Source: JACQID01 sp035290885 (lineage in GTDB: Archaea; Aenigmatarchaeota; Aenigmatarchaeia; GW2011-AR5). Taken from it: DNA of 5,479 nucleotides. Positions 4,990 to 5,479 of the stretch are shown piece after piece. The DNA is taken from NCBI GenBank assembly GCA_035290885.1, contig DATDTL010000051.1, forward strand, positions 1-5,479. Direction: 5' to 3'. How positions within the stretch are numbered: the stretch's first letter is position 1; the number at the start of each line of letters is the position of its first letter. The position numbers and the translations under genes are program-made. A model generated the notes under the pieces. That model worked only from the letters and a program-made list of their open reading frames with translations, ran no database searches and was not told the origin of the DNA.

Positions 4990-5479
<490 letters not shown>

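Overview
This window is archaeal. Its right end (from about 4990) is the first ~490 nt of a 16S rRNA gene that opens with the archaeal ATTCCGGTTGATCC start and carries the archaeal signatures ACTGCTCAGTAACACGT and CCCTACGGGGCGCAG. The genes upstream fit this: several have a TATA-like box about 25 nt before the start codon (leaderless transcripts), while genes inside operons have GTGA/GGTGA Shine-Dalgarno motifs. Small, densely packed and mostly unrecognisable genes suggest a small-genome lineage, possibly DPANN (for example Micrarchaeota-like). That placement is an inference; the rRNA only proves Archaea.

Layout. 1-187: the 3' end of an operon, with an unidentified C-terminal fragment followed by a 34-residue CxxC...CxxC zinc-ribbon microprotein. 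169-354 (-): a 61-residue basic protein of unknown function. 463-548 (+): tRNA-Leu(GAG) with a class II variable arm, its own TATA-like box and a T5 tail. 560-934 (-): an unknown 124-residue protein. 1036-2010 (+): a predicted lipoprotein with a perfect lipobox and a Pro/Thr/Ser linker. 2002-2967 (-): an unknown 321-residue protein whose C-terminus shares the motif E-E-x-V-x-G-F-T-G with the 124-residue protein.

3027-4520 (+): a three-gene operon. It encodes an AN1 zinc-finger protein with a single C-terminal membrane anchor, an acylphosphatase, and a Nudix hydrolase with a long N-terminal extension (NUDT22-like by motif memory). Two of the three are phosphate-ester/anhydride hydrolases, which suggests metabolite or nucleotide house-cleaning, but the connection to the AN1 membrane protein is not known. 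4526-4681 (-): a 51-residue membrane microprotein that reads away from the rRNA operon and may share one bidirectional TATA element with it. 4731-4989: the rRNA leader, with three hairpins and several candidate promoters. 4990 to the edge: 16S rRNA, partial.

The most unusual feature is a 74-nt insertion in the apical loop of 16S helix 13 (5292-5365), which can fold as either of two mutually exclusive hairpins. I see no CRISPR, transposase, phage or defence genes.
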